From: Hydractinia symbiolongicarpus
Taxonomy: Eukaryota; Cnidaria; Hydrozoa; Anthoathecata; Hydractiniidae
Assembly: GCF_029227915.1 (NCBI RefSeq)
Contig: NC_079885.1
Location: forward strand, 20,657,001 to 20,721,000
DNA length: 64,000 nt
Direction of reading: 5' to 3'
Shown here: positions 1 through 12,156 of the stretch, in pieces
Numbering within the stretch: position 1 is the first letter of the stretch
Layout of the letters: each line of letters starts with the position of its first letter
Program-made: the position numbers and the translations under genes
The notes under the pieces: model-generated
What the model saw: the letters and a program-made list of their open reading frames with translations, nothing else
What the model was told of the DNA's origin: nothing
Database searches by the model: none

Positions 1-1022
1 AAACTTGTAGCTTCTTTATCTTGGGTTGCTCCTTTATTTACAAAAAGTGAAACAAAGATGAGAGTTTTGATGTTGTTTATATCACATGGCCTTGCCGTAT
101 TTTAATTGGATAGCGCTTTGAAAACCCGTGTAAAAGTCGAAGTATAGTTGACTTTTGAAACCGCGCTGAGTGAACCAATTTTAGCAGGTTTGCTACTGAA
201 AGCACAATAGCCAGTACGCTAAGCATGTTCAGGAACACCTAGTGGAAATCCTTTCAGGGTTATGTGTGTGTTATGTTTTCTTTTTCCCCGCGTAAATATG
301 TCATACATTACGTATGAATAGCTCTACGCACTATTAATACTCACTTTATATACGAATAGCGGATGAACATAACGTACGCACCATGTTAAAGTGCGTACGA
401 ACATACACTTCGTAAAAGTTATATAGTGATGTAGTAGAACTAGCTATCCAGCGATTTGGTTCTGCTTTGTTGCTGTAGCGATTGACATTTTACTTAATTG
501 ATGAATCACATTTGTGCTACATCCGCCATTTTTAAAATTTTGCAGGGTGAAAACAAACTTAGTTCATAGGAGGAAGAATGCTAAAAAATGTGGAAACTTT
601 TCAGCGGTAAGCATTTAAGTGGCATGAAAAAAGATGCTAGGATTTGATACAGAGAGGTCTTTTCCTGTGGATGTCTCACTGAAACATTGTTAAGGTTATA
701 AACTATTATCGAGCGTAGTTTGATACCTTCTGAGTTCTAAGAATGCTGTTGTGTGAAGAAATAGACTTTGCTTAACCAATCTTTTTTCCCTCCACACAAA
801 TGCCAAAACCAAAAAAGTTTAGCACTGAAAATGTAAACAACAGAGTTCATCTAGGCTAACTATAGCCACATTGTTATTTTCGACACATAATTTTTTGATG
901 CCTAAATTGGCAAAACTTAGCTTGGGCTACCCTAGCTATATCTTTTTATTGTTTACCACAGAACTAGCTAGCTAAAACTAGCTTAAATTTCTTTTTATTG
1001 TTTGGGTTGATATAACTGCATC
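1..1022. other. Intergenic, no gene seen
   Basis: AT-rich non-coding sequence upstream of a LINE. No long ORF or exon-like stretch was recognised. Around 840-1010 there are short degenerate repeats built on the word TAGCTAGCTA and two copies of CTTTTTATTGTTT, which I could not assign to a family. Confidence 0.5.
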
Positions 1023-1043
1023 TTCATCATCATCATTCTTGGC

Positions 1044-1532
1044 TTAACGTCCGTTTTCCATGCTAGCATGGGTTGGACGGGGTGTATTAATGACCCTCTT
1101 CCAATCTGATCTAGACTGTGTTAGATCTAAACTCAACTTCCTCTGTATCAAGTCTGTCTTTATAACGTCCTGCCAAGTCTTTCTTGGTCTGCCTCTGGGC
1201 TTTGCCCCAAGAACTATCAAGTCTCTACACTTTCTTACCCAATTATCCTCCTCCATTCTTTCCAAGTGCCCCAGCCAATTCAATCTTCTTATCTGGATAA
1301 CATCTTTAATTCTACGGAGACTTAGCCTGCTTCTTAGCTCATCTGAACTCTTTCTGTCTCTCAGACTGGCGTTACACATCCACCTAACCATTCTCATATC
1401 ATTCCTTTCTAAACGGTCAAGATCTTCCTGCTTCACTGCCCATGTCTCACTACCGTACAACATAACACTTCTTACACAGGCCCCATACAACCTACCTTTT
1501 ACCTCAATTGACAGGGCTCTGCTAGTCAACAA
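1044..1532 (-). pseudogene. LINE ORF C-terminal region
   Basis: A 162-codon continuation of the LINE polyprotein beyond the RT thumb. It has the typical ending with YGSETWAVK, WLGHLERM and GAKPRGRPRKTW. The stop lies in the terminal repeat core, so coding sequence and 3' terminal signal overlap. It overlaps the preceding RT ORF by a few bases in another frame, showing a frameshift near 1525. Confidence 0.8.
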
Positions 1533-2999
1533 AGGAAGTAACTCTCTGAACTTTTTTCCAAGCAGAACCTATCCTGCAAGTAACACTTCTTCCAACACCC
1601 CCTTCATTGCCCAACATATCACCTAAGTAACAGAAGTTCTCAACTATCTCTAACGAGCCGCTGTTGTACATCATTAAAGCTGGAAATACTTCATTCTCTA
1701 TAATCTCACCTTTGCAACGCTTGCATACAAACTGAATGTCAGCTCTTAACCTTCCACTAATACTACTGCACTTCTTATGTACCCAATGCTTGCAAGTCTG
1801 ACAAAAAATTGAGTTGCTACCAACCCCTTTCCTGCAAACTCCACAAGGCCAATTTCCAACTACAACGTCACACTTGACTGCAATGCTACTAATCATGACT
1901 TTAGACTTTGATGTGTTTACCTTTAGCCCTTTCTCTTCTAGTCCTTTCTTCCACTTCTCAAACTTTTTAACTAATTCTTCCATCGACTCTGCTATGAGAA
2001 CCAAATCATCTGCATACAATAACTCCCATGGACAACCTGTTCTGAACTCCATCGACAGCGCTTCAAGACTAGAATAAACAACAAAAGACTGAGTACAGAA
2101 CCCTGATGTACACCAACATTTACACTAAATTCATCACTAAGTGAATCGTTAATCCTGACACGACTTCTAGCATTGCTGTACATAGACTGTACCATCGTAA
2201 CTAGCCACTCATCCACACCTAATTTTCTCATAGCCCACCAAATAACTTTACGTGGCACTCTATCGAAAGCTTTCTCTAAATCTACAAAGGCAAAATAGAG
2301 ATTCTTTCTCTTTCCTTAATACTTTTCCTGAAGCTGTCTGAGTAAAAATATTGCATCTGTAGTGCCACGCCCTGGAACAAAACCAAATTGCATCTTATCT
2401 ATATCAATTCTTTCTCTAAGTAACTTATCAATCACTTTTTCAATAACTTTCATTACTTGATCAATCAACTTCAAACCTCTATAGTTACCACTTTCTAATG
2501 CATCACCCTTGCCCTTGAAACAATTCACTATTACACTCGACTGCCACTCATTCAGAATAGCACCATCCTTTATATTCTGGTTAGCAAGACTTGTAATAAG
2601 CTCAACTCCAATATATCCAGATGCTTTTACCATCTCTGCAACAATACCTGATACTCCTGCAGCCTTGCCAATCTTCAATTTCCTAATAGCCTCCACTACC
2701 CATTCCGTCTTGATCTGCACAGCTGGCCCTTCTACAACATCATCATCAGACAAATTATCCTCGTCCCAATCAAACTCAGTGTTAAGCAACCTCTGATAAT
2801 GATTCTTCCAAGCAACCCTTTTCTCCTCCTCTGTGCTAGCCAAAACACCTTCATCATTACGTATACACTTCTCACCTACAACATCTTGATTAGTCTTCTT
2901 CATTTGCTTTGCTATCTTGAATACCTCATTGGGCTGGTCTTGCCTTCTTAACACATCTGCAAATCTGTTTCTCTCTGCTTCTGATTTTGTCTTATACAC
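1522..2999 (-). pseudogene. LINE reverse transcriptase with embedded PHD-like zinc finger, frameshifted
   Basis: Three minus-strand ORFs (2316-2999, 1992-2258, 1522-2052) in different frames give a split reverse transcriptase. Motifs are GKAAGVSGIVAEMVKA, NYRGLKLIDQVMK, QFGFVPGRGTTDAIF, GVHQGSVLSLLLF and the catalytic LLYADDLVLIA. Downstream of YADD, at about 1700-1860, a cysteine-rich segment (CGVCRKG, FCQTCKHWVHKKC, FVCKRC) has PHD-finger spacing. From memory this finger occurs in one widespread RTE-like LINE lineage. At least two frame changes make the copy non-functional. Confidence 0.85.
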
Positions 3000-3142
3000 T
3001 GCTGTATGAGCGCGACGCTTAGCTTCTAAGTAAATATTTTTACTACCACCTGACTTCCACTCTTTCCAAAGTTTCCTCTTTTCCTTTATACACTTGTTAA
3101 CCTCATTATTCCACCACCAGGTCTGTCGATGTCTAGCTGGTC

Positions 3143-3919
3143 CTATCGTCCAGCCACGGAATCATCAGAAGCTTCTAGAAGACAATTCTTCAAAGTAGTC
3201 CAAGTACTTTCAACATTGTCGCTATCACATTGACCATTGTGGGCTAACTGCTGAACTTTTGCACTAAATTGTCTTGCTACAATCTCTTTCTTCAGCTTCC
3301 AGACTTTTCGACGGGGCCTGTACTTTCCCTTGGCTTCTTTAACACTCTTCAAGATAATATCACAAACCAGCAATCTATGCTGGGAAACACACTCTTTCCC
3401 CGATATAACTTTCACGTCCTTCACCACTTTCTTGTCTGACTTTCTAATTAGGAAGTAATCTATCTGTGTCTTACAACCACCTGACTCATATGTTATCGGC
3501 CTACTCTGTCTCTTACTGAATGATGTGTTGCAAACCATCATGTCCGTTGCCATTCCAAACTCAAGCAATCTCTCCCCTTCCTTATTTCTGCTCCCAAATC
3601 CATAGCCTCAATGCACACCTCTATAACCTTCAGATGATTTCCCAACATGACCATTAAAGTCCCCGCCCACCATGACAAGTTCAGTGTCTCCAAACTTTGA
3701 TGTGACTGCTATTAACTCATCATAAAACTTATCTTTATCTTCCTCACTGAGTCCACACTGTGGAGCATAAACTGACAGAAAAGTGACAATCCTATTACCT
3801 ATCAAAAACTTTATCACTATAATACGACTATTAACACGCATAACATCTTTTACTTTTTCTACCCACTTCTCTGCAACGAATATGCCAACTCCTCCATATC
3901 CATCACTATTATATACCAA
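3143..3919 (-). pseudogene. LINE endonuclease domain (APE-type), frameshifted
   Basis: Two ORFs (3608-3919, then 3143-3568) together cover most of an apurinic-like endonuclease, which nicks the target for target-primed reverse transcription. Visible motifs are VMVGGDFNGHVG (the GDFN box), TQIDYFLIR, and SQHRLLVCDI, where the conserved S-D-H is S-Q-H. The N-terminal catalytic part expected before GGVGIFVAEKW is absent, so the copy is 5'-truncated in its coding region. A frame change separates the two ORFs near 3590. Confidence 0.8.
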
Positions 3920-4159
3920 TCCTTAGAGTTCCAGCCCCGTTTACGCAGTTTGTCTGATCAACTATTCTTACGGCCATTAATAAAGAGTTTTGGCATAGTT
4001 TTACAGCTGGATGCCCTTCCTAGCGCCAACCGTTCACAGACCGGACTGGGTGTTTTTTAAAGTGACACCATCACTATGTGGCATTTCATGGGACTTCCAC
4101 AATCGCCCCTTTAAACTAAGGTATGGTGGAGGACGTTCAACTCCTCTCTTGTCTCTTAA

Positions 4160-4226
4160 AGAGACCCTTCACCTTAACCCTTCACCATCACCATCTTGAC
4201 CTTCACCTTAACCCTTCACCATCTTG
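4160..4226. repeat. Short tandem repeat at the LINE 5' flank
   Basis: About two and a half units built on CCTTCACCTTAACCCTTCA followed by CCATC. It sits just beyond the 5' side of the LINE and may be part of its promoter-like 5' end. Confidence 0.6.
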
Positions 4227-4229
4227 TTT

Positions 4230-5569
<1,340 letters not shown>

Positions 5570-5650
5570 GAACACAAATTTCTTTATCCAGTTATTCCAC
5601 AAAGGATATATATATGAACACAAATTGTAGCTATAGGAATAACCAACAAG

Positions 5651-5809
5651 ATAAATGACTACATCAAGAATTAAGTAAAAAGATTTTATTATTTAAAATT
5701 TTCGTCAGTTCATCGACTGACTTCTTCAGTATCGCTTACAATCAAATTTTAAAAAATAAAATTTTAAATAATAAAATCTTTTTACTTAATTCTTGATGTA
5801 GTCATTTAT
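5651..5809. repeat. Perfect 52-bp inverted repeat (foldback) with 55-bp spacer
   Basis: Arm 5651-5702 is the exact reverse complement of arm 5758-5809, base for base. The spacer 5703-5757 contains a second small hairpin, GTCAGT-(6 nt)-ACTGAC at 5704-5721. Perfect arms suggest recent origin or conversion. It lies 90 bp upstream of the TMEM143-like start codon, so it would be in or near that gene's promoter or 5' leader. Confidence 0.95.
5684..5770 (-). ncRNA. Hammerhead-ribozyme-like fold (candidate)
   Basis: Read on the minus strand, the foldback loop contains CTGAAGA, then a 6-bp hairpin GTCAGT/ACTGAC, then GAAA. This is the order of a hammerhead core (CUGANGA, stem II, GAAA). The long foldback arms fall where stem III belongs, and a short UAUU/GAUA pairing before CTGA fits stem I, leaving UUU at the cleavage triplet. 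One extra A between CTGAAGA and stem II departs from the consensus and may abolish activity. Retroelement-borne hammerheads are known in animals; this assignment is inference. Confidence 0.3.
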
Positions 5810-5901
5810 ATATGTGCATAATTCCTAAAAATATTTGTCTCTCAACTTTTTTTGACAATTTAGAGTGTTTAAAATGACAATTTAACTTTCATGGGCACTG
5901 A

Positions 5902-8900
5902 ATGATGTACCATTATCACAAAAAGATTCTTGTGAATCTCAATTTATACAGATGTTGTTTATACAATGCACAAAAGCAATGTTTTTCACTGGAAAATTCG
6001 AGAACACAACAGAAAGAAATAGACCTGTCACCTGGTTCTAAATGTTCTTCAGAAACCTTAACAAATCGTAAATTTATCCCAATTACCAGGCGAACGTTGA
6101 TACGCAAAGTAGGTGCACAAAGTTATTTAGTTCATGAAGATGAAAAGGAGAAGTTTGATAAGCTTGTTGCTGGTTTAGAATCTGCTTTGTCCCAGAATTT
6201 TCATGGTGTTTTGTCAGATCTAAAGGTGAGAGCATTTGAATCATGGTTGCAGGAATGCTTTATATATAAACATCCACATACCTTAAGGTAACAAATTATG
6301 TGCGTAAGTGATGCTTGTGAAGTTTTATTTTTTGAATCTGATTTCTGTGGATTAAGTTCTCCAATGTTTCTGCAAAAATCTGCACTTCTTTATGCGCAAC
6401 AATTTCTAACTGTGATTTTTTTTAAAGCCATGTAGTTCATTGTTTATTTAAAAAAAACCTCGATTTTCAACCTCTAAAGCGTAAATAGTCTTGAATAAGC
6501 TTATGTATTTATATGTAATTAATTCCATTATTGTAATTTTTTTTAGCAACTTTATGATCCTCTCAATCCTGACAAAGAGACTATGATAGCAATGCACATT
6601 GGTCCAAAAGAACGTTTAGATAATGAATTCCGACTCTTGGAAAAATTGTCAGTTCAACTGCAAAATGCAAATTTCCAGGAACTTTCAAGAGAACATATTT
6701 CATATGCACTAGCTGAGCATCCTGTTTATGAAGGTGTTTTAGTCCATGTCGATATGAAGAACTATGACGTACTTCGTTTCTGGGTTTTGAGTGAGGATGA
6801 GATGCCATTAGTTTCAAATAGCTGGACAGATCGTGTAAGAAACTTCATAAATGTGCGAGTTAAAAAATGGCCCAAAACTGTGCGAACCTATAAGCGCGTT
6901 GTTTTAGCTGTGCGTACTAAAAAGCAAAACAAGCTGATGCTGAAAGCTTTCAAAGACATTCCAAAGAACGGACTAGAATACTTTTTACCAGAAGGCAAAA
7001 TAAAAATGTCTAAATACGACAAAGGTTTTATTGCAACAACAGTGTCTATTGGTGTTTTAAGTATTTTTGTGAAAATTCTATCAGCTCTTACCGAGTATTA
7101 TGTCTCATGGACTTACGCTGTGGGAGGTATTACAGGCTTGCTCGCATTGAGGTCATGGAATGCGTACAAAAATAAACGTAACAAGTATTTAATCAATTTA
7201 TCTAAGTCATTGTATTTCAAAAGCATTGCAAACAACCGAGCTTTGTTGACATTAATAGTAGACCGGTCTGAAGATGAAATACTCAAATCAATCTTGCTGG
7301 CGTATACTTTTATAAGAATGGAGAATTCTCTAAAAGGTAATCGTTGTTCATATTTCTTCTTTTTGAAATGTTTAATTACTATGTGTCTTCTATTGTTTAT
7401 AGAAAAATGTTTGCCTTGAGAGAATTAATTGTTGTTCGAATAAATTATTGTGAATTGTTTTTTGCAGTACAATAGCTCTATAGAAGGATAAGTTCTATGA
7501 AACTTATTTATTCAAAGGGAGGAAAGGTTGTTGTGTTTCAAGATGTTTTGATACAAAAATAACACAAGAAAAATTTCATCATAACATTAAATACACGTAA
7601 TACTTTTTTCAAAGTAATAACTTTTGTCTAAAACTATATTTAAAACAGTAAAACATTATTCTATTCTGATAAAGATGTTTATTTCAAAATATGATAAATA
7701 AAATTACACTTAGACAATCACAGGAGGCACAGTTTAGCATTCTCTTGCTTCGTTAATTTAGAATGTGTTTGTTCACATTCCCGCGGAGTTGCGTCACACA
7801 AGTTAGTAATTTAACGAACACTGTCATGGCGGCGACCGTAGGACTATGTTGACCTTTAATATCTTGGGACCATAGCTAAAAAATATAAAAAAATTAACAG
7901 TTTACATTCATGCCATAATGAACATTTTAAGCACAACTTGTTATTAATCGTTACTACTTCTCCTTTAAGGTAATTATATACACCCCAAGAAACTAAACCG
8001 TGGCATACGACGAATAGTATTAAGCAACTTCAGTTCTGTACGAATATAAGCACGAGTAACACCAAAAAATATACTTCTTGCGAAAATGGAAAGAGACATA
8101 CTTTGAAAACAAAAGAAATATAATTCCAAGTAAAGAAAACTACACTAATCTCTTTGTTGCACACATATTTTAAGCAAGCGAGGAAGCAACCATTAAGCAA
8201 CTTAGATATAGAAGTGGACTAGAAAATAAGCAACTTGAGATCCGACCAAATTTAGTAGTTGTTTATAAAAAGAATTATGTATTTTCTTCTGCAGCTGCTT
8301 CTGTGCAAGCTACGACTTCAGAGATAGATGTTGCTACGATGGTCACAGTTAATGAGTTGAAGAACGCAATAGACAGTTGGATGAAGAACAGATTTAACAT
8401 TGATGTTGACTTTGATGCACAGCTTGCTTTGAAGCATTTGGAGGAATTCGGCTTGTTAAAAGTTCGAAACCTTGGTAAGTTTACGCGCGCTTTTGTGATC
8501 CAGCTTTTTTTTTCTATACTTTATTAGATGATCCTCAAACATTCACAGTTTCAATGGATTTATTAAAACTACTTTCAGTATTAATTAAAGAGAATTAATT
8601 AATGCTTCCTGGGCTTCAAAATAAGTGCCGTATTTTCTTCTTTGAATGTGTGTGTGTGTGTGTGGAAGGGAAGGCAGTTCACGAACATCTCGCTTATACC
8701 CTGCGGAAGTTCATTCGCAAAAACATAATATTGTAGAATGTTTGTTTGGTAACGAATTCGGTAAAATAAATTCTGCAAATTTCACTTCGACCGAAATGAG
8801 GTAACATAAATTCAGTCTCACTTTTTGCATTATAACCCCAAAGGAAATCAACTTCGGTCTTTTTGAAGAAAATGACATTTCACTGCTTGGTAATATCCTT

Positions 8901-9543
8901 GTGTATAAAGACCAGATGCAGTAATCACATGGCATAAGGCATGACTTCGCCATGAAGTTTTACTTTACCAAAGTCATTGTAACTGCGCATGTGCAGTAAT
9001 CACATGGCGTATGGGATGACTTCGCCATGAAATTTTACATTACTCCATTGAAATGAAATCTCGTGTAAACACGACAACATTTCTCTTTAGTTTAAAATTT
9101 CAATTCGCCTAAAGTTAAGTGAAAGGGTTATATCAATGCCTCCTTACCTTAATTTCAATATTGCCTTTTGTTTCTTAATTCGACGCGAAATATTTCGAAA
9201 TGTGCCATTCGCGAAATTAAATCATCAAGAAATAAATTCTTCGTGATTTTTTTGACCTCGCGAAATTAAGTTCATGTGAAAATGAATCCCCTTAAGGTAA
9301 TAAATACTCGTTTATTAATAGATCTATAATTGTTGACTCTTACCTTTAGGTAAAAACGTGCATCTCTCTGTGCCGTCATTGGATAAAGCTATAGAGTTAT
9401 TACCTGCCCCTGAACTGTATGATAATCGCGAAGAAGAACTAGAGATTGAAGATATATTTCCTGAAAATGATTTAGAAATTCTGGATATGAGTGAAAAAAG
9501 AAAACAGCTGAACGCAGAGAGTGGATCGCTTGGGTGGAAGTAA
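5902..9543 (+). CDS. TMEM143: TMEM143-like (DUF3754) transmembrane protein, four exons
   Basis: Exons are 5902-6225, 6547-7336, 8295-8474 and 9350-9543. All have GT/AG borders and matching phases (0, 1, 1), giving a predicted protein of 495 aa, close to human TMEM143 (about 460 aa). The N-terminus (MMYHYHKKILVNLNLYRCC) is basic and lacks acidic residues, fitting a mitochondrial presequence. Family-like stretches are FIPITRRTLIRKV, QLYDPLNPDKET across the exon 1/2 junction, and the block with WPKTVRTYKRVVLAVRTK. Two hydrophobic segments, GFIATTVSIGVLSIFVKIL and WTYAVGGITGLLAL, form the membrane hairpin, and the C-terminal tail is acidic. Two adjacent ATGs (5902, 5905) could start it. The molecular function of the family is not established to my knowledge. 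Confidence 0.85.
8917..9044. repeat. Two-unit direct repeat, 75-bp period, in TMEM143 intron 3
   Basis: TGCAGTAATCACATGGC begins at 8917 and again at 8992. Each copy continues with a near-identical stretch ending in GACTTCGCCATGAA. A (TG)n run lies upstream at about 8647-8664. Non-coding intron sequence. Confidence 0.8.
9170..9290. repeat. TTCGCGAA-type MITE fragment in TMEM143 intron 3
   Basis: Several copies of the word CGCGAAAT in both orientations, starting with TTTCTTAATTCGACGCG. It matches the termini of the better preserved copy at 47356-47514. Confidence 0.55.
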
Positions 9544-10850
9544 ATTCATTGATAAAAACCGTGCAGGATTTTAAAAATTTATAATTTAATATCTAAAATT
9601 GTTTAACTGAAGGCTTATTTAAGACTTGCTGTCTACAATACTTCCGCGCCTATCCTAATTATCTTTAAATCACAATATATAAAACCTTTTTTTATTAGTC
9701 ATAAAGTTAAACCAGATCGAAATCCTACGACCGTGATCAGAAATTTTTTTTTGACAAATCCACATTTTGTGGCGTTTCTGTTAAAATGAAATAACATAAA
9801 TATCAAAGAAATGTTTATTCACAATGTAATTTTTTTTAAAGGCACAAACATTTTCTTGTTTCGTCTTGGTGTTTCTTGACTTTAAAACAATCAGACGAAC
9901 AACTTGAGGATCCTAAATTTGCTTTCTTCTTGAAACGTTTAGAAATACAACCAATTTAGTAGATGGAAAGTTTAAAAATACAAACAATCTTGAAGTACAA
10001 CCATTTTAGCTGATGGAATGTCTAGAAGTACAAGTTTTCATCTGCTAGTAGCCCCCGGTGAATTACCCCTCAGTAAATTGCCCCCTGGAGAATTACCCCC
10101 GGAGAATTGCCACTTGGAAGATTGCTCCCCAATAAAATGATTTGTACTTTTTTTTAAAGAATCGAATCAGGAATATAATTTTTGTTACGTGTTCAGCCTG
10201 GAATTGTTCTTATTTTGTTCTTATATTTTTTAGCCATTCCCAGCCTTTTACTGCTATAAAAATATTTTAATAAAAAAAAAGTCTACTTTTTTCTAAAAAG
10301 ATATGTATTTTCTTTTTAAAACACAGTTTTTCACAATGCTACAAATGATAAATCTAAAAAAAATAGGACAATCATCATTCAAACGAAATAACACGTCTTT
10401 TATAGCAATAAAAGAGACAAATTGGCGAAACAAACGTATTTAAAAATTAGTATAAATGCTAAACTAAATACAATGTACAAAGTATTACAAAGCCAAGCAA
10501 TGCGTAGGTATTCCATGATACGACGATTGGGGTGTAGTCATCTACGATATGATGTTAAAGTATCGAAACACGAACAATAGCCACATCTATTTGCATAATA
10601 GGCGATATCGAAAAATTGAAGATCAGATGTCAAATAAGATTTACACCATAAGAGTCATATAATATTTTCAATATTGTAGCTTATATTACGAAAATGAATG
10701 ATGCGCACCGAGGCATAGCAACAAAATGGTCAAAGTAAAGCAGTGTTTAATTTCAGCAATTCTAATTTCGACAAATTTAATATATGACTAATAACAAATT
10801 ATTACGATTCAATTATCTAGCGAAACAACTTTGATATTCGTTAATGAACC
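9544..10850. other. Intergenic between TMEM143 and MFS pseudogene
   Basis: Apart from a small tandem repeat at 10050-10131 I see nothing in it: AT-rich, no exon-like stretch, no clear polyadenylation cluster. Confidence 0.5.
10050..10131. repeat. Degenerate tandem repeat, 14-15 bp units
   Basis: Five imperfect units of the type GGAGAATTACCCCC (variants GTAAATTGCCCCCT, GGAGAATTGCCACTT, GGAAGATTGCTCCCC), GC-rich compared with its surroundings. Confidence 0.7.
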
Positions 10851-10855
10851 CCTTT

Positions 10856-12156
10856 TCATAAAAACACTATATTGCGAGCAACAATAATAATCAAAGCGAA
10901 AGGCCAAAAATTAATCCAAGGCATCAACAACGGTGTAGTAAATCCAGGAATAATCATGGCAACCCCCATTATTTCTGCTACCAAACCTTGTGAGATATTC
11001 AGAATACTTGGTGGGATCAATTTTGCTATCATGCTTTTCGAAATGATATGCACTTGAAGCCATACCAACGTGTAGGCCGCTACAAATAAGGTTATGAGAG
11101 TTACATCTCTTGTGAAATTACGTGTTAAAATCTGTAATTCAAACATAACACCAAGATTCACCATCATACAACATAAGCAAAAGATGCAAGCATAATATGA
11201 TCGCTTATCAGAAGTACAGATCTTCGAGAATGTGCACAACATAGTAAAGTACAAAACGGCGCTTGTGACTAGCATGGTGCTTAACGCAAGCTGATTCCAT
11301 TCTAATATTAGCGGTGAATTATTAGCGGTGCAAGCATATCCAGGCTAAAACAAGTGTACATGGAGATGCAGTTGGTAGCACGAATCAGTAAAATATCAAT
11401 ATAGGTCAACAGAATTGATAAAACTTGCTTTGTTGATAAATTTCCAACAAGTTTGTTGGTTTCTTTTATGACTTCCGTGTCATCTTTGTCAAAACCTGGC
11501 TCACCAGCATCACGGTCTATCATATTTTTGCATTTTATTGGCACTTTCTTTTCTGCAAACTTTAGCTCAAGTGGCTTGTTTGGCAAAAGTACGTTGGATA
11601 TTACGATTGCAACAAATGCCATTCCTGCGATAAATTATTTCCATAAAGTTCAGGTATTTAATAATAAAAATCCTAATTTAAAATTAACTCTTTTAAATAT
11701 AATTCCAAAAGGGCTGATCGTGAACCCATGGCATATGTTGTACTCCTTATCCAAAGTGCACTTGTAACTTCGTCTCGGTTGTACAGACGAACTAATTCTC
11801 CAGCATATACACTCATGAAGGAATCTTCTGACGGAGAAGAATCCCAAATGAATGCTGGATGCAGATATATAGCATATAAAACATTGTCTATATCAACATC
11901 AGTAGCAGTACGATATTGGTAAACATTTTTAGATTTCTAGTTCGGTCAACAAATCGACCACCGAAGGTTCCAGTTACGATTGCACTGACGGACGAACTCC
12001 CAATAAGTTTGGACGCTCTGCTCTTACTAAATCTTCAAAGTAGAATATGGCGGTAGACATGACGATGTTGTAATTAAAACCAGCAAGGAAATTAATCATG
12101 TTGAACACGAAGTTTTTCTTCGTTCGTGTGTTAACATTTTCCAAAAGTTTCTTCAA
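10856..12156 (-). pseudogene. MFS-type transporter pseudogene
   Basis: A minus-strand stretch reads as one multi-pass membrane protein only if several frames are combined. It contains GFNYNIVMSTAIFYFEDLV (first helix), then in another frame GTFGGRFVDRTRNLKM, which resembles the loop 2-3 signature of the major facilitator superfamily. A long charged central loop lies at 11400-11620, and a C-terminal half with four to five hydrophobic helices lies at 10856-11275. Frame changes fall near 11990, 11905 and 11318, with an in-frame stop near 11905. The sequence is nearly intron-free; one acceptor-like TTTATCGCAG lies near 11625. I read it as a dead copy. The subfamily is not identified. Confidence 0.6.

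Larger units (their letters stand above)
1023..4060 (-). mobile_element. Non-LTR retrotransposon (RTE-like LINE), decayed, minus strand
   Basis: A minus-strand retroelement whose 3' end, at low coordinates, finishes in a GATGATGATG-type simple tail at about 1023-1035. It carries in order a partial AP-endonuclease domain (3143-3919), a reverse transcriptase (1522-2999) and a C-terminal region (1044-1532). Frameshifts split these into separate ORFs, so the copy is dead. The endonuclease lacks its N-terminus. The last codons of the ORF run into the 3' terminal core (CCATGCTAGCATGG at about 1057-1070). The 5' side contains GGAAGGGCATCCAGC at about 4005-4020. I call it RTE-like by domain order and tail type; no alignment was run. 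Confidence 0.85.
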
